Shown piece by piece: positions 60,690-64,000 of a DNA stretch of 64,000 nucleotides. The stretch spans positions 267,522,515 to 267,586,514 of the forward strand of contig OX352773.1 of NCBI GenBank assembly GCA_947095535.1. The letters are read 5' to 3'. Source of the stretch: Poecilobothrus nobilitatus (lineage: Eukaryota; Arthropoda; Insecta; Diptera; Dolichopodidae). Position 1 is the first letter of the stretch. Every line of letters starts with the position of its first letter. Position numbers and translations under genes: made by a program. Below the pieces are notes generated by a model, which saw only the letters and a program-made list of their open reading frames with translations, was not told the origin of the DNA and searched no databases.

Positions 60690-63280
60690 TATACATATAT
60701 GTATAAAGTATACCAAAGGCTAGCTATATACAATTTTATTTTAGTTTACTTATAGTTGTTATGGTTCAAAATATTTAGGTATTAATTAACTGCTTCAGTT
60801 TGACCTTTTACCATCATAATATTGTTCATATTATGTATATTTGCAATTAACAACCCTAAAAATTTTTTTTGTTATAAGTTTTTTTTTTTTTTAGTCAAAC
60901 ATAACAAAATTATAAATTTTGCTAAGGATTGTAACATATGTGTACTAATCTTTCATGGTTTACATGAAGTTAATCCGTCCTTCATAAAGATAAATGAAAA
61001 TGTAAAATGTATAAAAATAAAAGTTTATATTATGTATGTGTATGTGGAATTATATCATATTAATCATATGTAAATTCTTATCATTATATTTTAACACCTC
61101 CATACATTTTTAATTTAATTCTCTGCCATGTCATGGTTTTTTTTGATAAATCAATTTGCTAAATTTTTTCCTAAAATAAGTTTTGTTCAATAACAATTTT
61201 TTTTTTTATTTTAATTTTATAATTTAATTAAAACATTTTAATTAGATTATTTTTAAAATGCATTAAAAACAAATTAGCAACATTATTTTTAAAGGTTTAA
61301 AATATCAAAATACGATATTTTTGTTAACCATTATAAATCATATTAGATTTTTGTATTAGACATATATTGTTTAGTATAAGCCTCAATTAATTCATCATTT
61401 TGAGAATTATCACTAACTAATTTGGTCATCATTTACTTGGATTAGTTTGTTAGTAAATAAAGACTAAACTTCTTTAACATTTACTTATAATTACTGTTAG
61501 TGAAGTGAAATGTCGAAAACTAAAGATCTAATAGAAAAAATGTAACCTCCTTCTGGTTAAATAATGCAAAGGCATGGTAGATTAATTATGCAGATTATCT
61601 ATGTTAATCATGCTAGCGTAAAGTTTGGTTCTTAGTGTTAGTTTGTTAACGCTGGTATATCAAAGAGCTCAAACATTCAGTTAGTCTCTCTTGATATACA
61701 CGAGATCAGTTTAAATTTGCTGTATAAAAGATATTTAAAAGTTCAACCGATCCAAAATTGTTTTAATTTTCCTTATACCTTATTAGATCCATTTCGAAAA
61801 AATGGTGAAGCAATATGACTGCAACTAACTTCGTAAAGAAATATAATGTTAATTCAGCCACTAAACGATTAGAATGAAGAAACTCCAAATTAATTAAAGA
61901 AAGTTTGACCTTACATACAAAAAAAATCACTTTTTTAACTTAGAATCATTCTGTTTTAATTTTATAAGAAGTTTAAGTGTTCATTTCATTATTCTATAAA
62001 AGGCGGTTCTAGACCCGATAATTTTAAAACAATCGTATTATATTAGTCGAAAAAGAGAGGTCTTCTGCACTTTCTACAGTGACATTTAAGTACGTAACAA
62101 CCTCTACACATATACTTCTAAAACCAATACAAGTAATAGAAAATGCATTTAAAATGATCAGTCATAAATATCAGGTACGTAGATCGAGATATTAATGCAG
62201 TTAATGGATACAATAAATACAAAATATTTTTTAAATTATGGGAAATATGTTTATCACAATTTTTAATTAGATTTTTTAATATTTTATTTTCATTTTTACA
62301 TAAATTTTTATGGCAAATCAATAAAATGACAATGAAAGAAAAATGCCAAAAATAAATTATTAAAATCTACCATGAAAAAGCACCGACATTATTACATCTT
62401 TGATGAATATTGAATAGAAGTAAAGATTGCAGGAAAGGACAAGAGTAATTATTACAAGCGCGCATATCATTATCGATATTAATGAATAATGACTAATTAG
62501 TCGGAAATAATAGTGTTAGAATTTTAGTTTTTTTCTTTTTTTTTAATCAAATAACAAACATATTTGTCGAAAAATAAAACTAATTTCTAAAAACTATACG
62601 TACATAATTAATCATGTATTTTATTTTTGTTAAAGGAAAATGCCGATTAAGAAAACTTTCATTTCAATATTATAGAAAAAATCTAAAAGGTGACCATATA
62701 GTAGTTTCCCATTATCCTTTTTTAAGTAAAAGAATAAAAAAAATATGTATCTGGCAGAAATTAATAAGGTATAATTGAATTTTTATGTATCTTAGGTGTT
62801 AGAGATTTTGCGTAAAACTCAACTTGAACTTAAATCCTATTTCTTTAACTAAAACTACGCCTAAGCTCATAGATTTTGTTTAAAAAAATGAGATTTGAGT
62901 TCAAGTACAGTTTTATGAGTTCGATTCAATGACTTTTCTTCTGTTACATTATAAACTACTAAACTGACTTCTAATACATTGTAAACTACGTTTTATTAAG
63001 GAAGTTTAAAGCATTAATTTCCAATTTTTACCAATAAATTAATGGTTTAACTTAATACAAAAAATGCATTAAACAGTTATTTCACAAAATTTAAGTTTAA
63101 GTAGATTTGGCCATTTGGCTTTAAAAAAATGAAATCTATTCTCTTTAAATAGAATTAAATAATTTAAATTTTGAAAACAATAATAATTATCAATTTTTTT
63201 TTTGAATTTTTGTTTAATGTACGGGTCTCTAAGACAAAATTTCGACGGATAAAATATCGCAATAATTAATTTTAATTTAA
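60690..63280. other. AT-rich intergenic sequence
   Basis: Apart from the R2 repeat copy at 61630-61777, nothing recognisable is seen. ORFs 60822-61073 (+) and 62118-62321 (-) lack motifs. Confidence 0.45.
61630..61777 (+). repeat. Dispersed repeat R2, copy 2
   Basis: Counterpart of 51705-51855. In this copy GTATATCAAAGAG (61654-61666) and CTCTCTTGATATAC (61686-61699) are near-perfect inverted words, giving a hairpin with a 19-nt loop; the other copy keeps only part of it. This copy therefore looks closer to the ancestral form. Confidence 0.65.
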
Positions 63281-63287
63281 TTGGAAA

Positions 63288-63655
63288 TATTTTGGAAAAA
63301 GATTTTGACCCTGACTCTGAACCCTGATTTTGAATCCAACTCTAAAATCCCTCCTCGCAACATTTTTTTCTCGCGACATTTTGTCCATTTGTACATATTC
63401 TGGAAAAAGAAACAACCCTGATTTTGTAATCAACTATATATAACATCCCCCTAAATTCGGAATCTACCATATACATAAATATGCATATTCTGGAAAAGAG
63501 GGCAACTCTAATTTTGTTATCAACTCTAAAATACTTCCTAAGTAAAAATCATGTGTATACGTAATTTAAATATTCTGGAGAAAGTGTATAACACAGATTT
63601 TGAATCCAACTCAAAATCCCTCCTCTAACATAATAATTGTAATCTGCTCCAAAAA
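63288..63655 (+). repeat. Degenerate tandem repeat R3, four units
   Basis: Units start at 63288, 63396, 63486 and 63571 (108, 90 and 85 bp apart). Each starts TATTCTGGAAAA (TATTTTGG in the first) and holds CTGATTTTGAATCCAACTC followed by TAAAATCCCTCCT or a variant. The same words occur at 36515-36765, so this is a dispersed minisatellite family. Confidence 0.7.
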
Positions 63656-64000
63656 AGAAATTTCTCTTTGGGACTGGTTTTAATGCAGTATATTTATTAT
63701 TTTTAACTGCATTTATTTATAAATAACTATATTTTTTCACTTTAAAATTAGAATTTGTATCATTTTTACTATATGGCTTTAATTTGTAAAGTTTTAGAAA
63801 ACGATAAAAAAATTTGCGATATGGCTTTATTTCTCATTTAAAAGCAAAATAAGGCCATTATGGCTTTATTGCGTATGGCTTTATTACACTGTCCCGTTTT
63901 TTTAATATTTGTAAATTATCGTAAATTATGATGAGTATCAATTTCATGAATTCTACCAGAAATAAACTGGTCCTGTGGAAAATAAAATTAGACATGTCCA
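63656..64000. other. Window-edge sequence, unassigned
   Basis: TATGGCTTTA recurs several times (about 63771, 63820, 63859, 63872), in part with AAGGCCATTA; this may be a further short repeat. No gene seen. Confidence 0.35.

Noticed and set aside
1..64000. CRISPR array, operon, phage or bacterial contamination
   Set aside because: No regularly spaced identical repeats, no prokaryotic gene density or ribosome-binding sites; the genes have spliceosomal introns and animal orthologs.

Overview
The window reads as AT-rich nuclear DNA of an insect, most likely a fly (Diptera). The evidence is the two host genes, the spliceosomal introns, a gypsy/errantivirus-type LTR element with an env-like ORF, jockey-type and other non-LTR relics, Tc1/mariner-type transposons with TA target duplications, and scattered fly-style 'acggacagacggac ... 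agggtataa' repeat tails. There are no operons, CRISPR arrays or bacterial features. Most of the window is non-coding.

Layout: 1-about 4090 is the 3' part of a decayed Ty3/gypsy errantivirus-like element (RT/RNase H, integrase, env-like ORF, probable 3' LTR). From 9048 to 46279 on the minus strand lies one host gene, a BAR plus RhoGAP protein orthologous to Drosophila RhoGAP92B and vertebrate ARHGAP17/44 (RICH). Four exons sit at 9048-12203. The tiny first coding exon (17 codons) was found by hand at 46227-46279, leaving a first intron of about 34 kb. That intron holds most of the repeats: a tandemly duplicated dead mariner-like element (13347-15976), Helitron-like end sequences, a tRNA-like sequence, a decayed RTE-type LINE fragment (28250-29226), a foldback element with about 120-bp arms (29681-30163) and a short mariner-like element with a perfect 30-bp TIR and an open catalytic-domain ORF (30505-31429).

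Divergently transcribed from the RhoGAP gene, with start codons 2.7 kb apart, is an intronless gene (48952-51402, +) for the TPR subunit of TFIIIC (GTF3C3 / TFIIIC102 type). A 643-bp element with about 32-bp TIRs sits between the two start codons. To the right are dispersed repeats, two abutting non-LTR retrotransposon relics on the minus strand (jockey-like 57301-58520; CR1/L2-like 58505-60680) and a degenerate tandem repeat near the right edge that shares its unit with a patch at 36.5 kb.

The two host genes have unrelated jobs (Rho-family GTPase control at membranes; RNA polymerase III initiation) and nothing in the sequence links them functionally. I did not find a convincing undescribed biological system. 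The best leads are the hidden first exon, the mariner tandem duplication that carries flanking DNA with it, the foldback element, the intergenic TIR element, and several repeat families with two copies inside this window.
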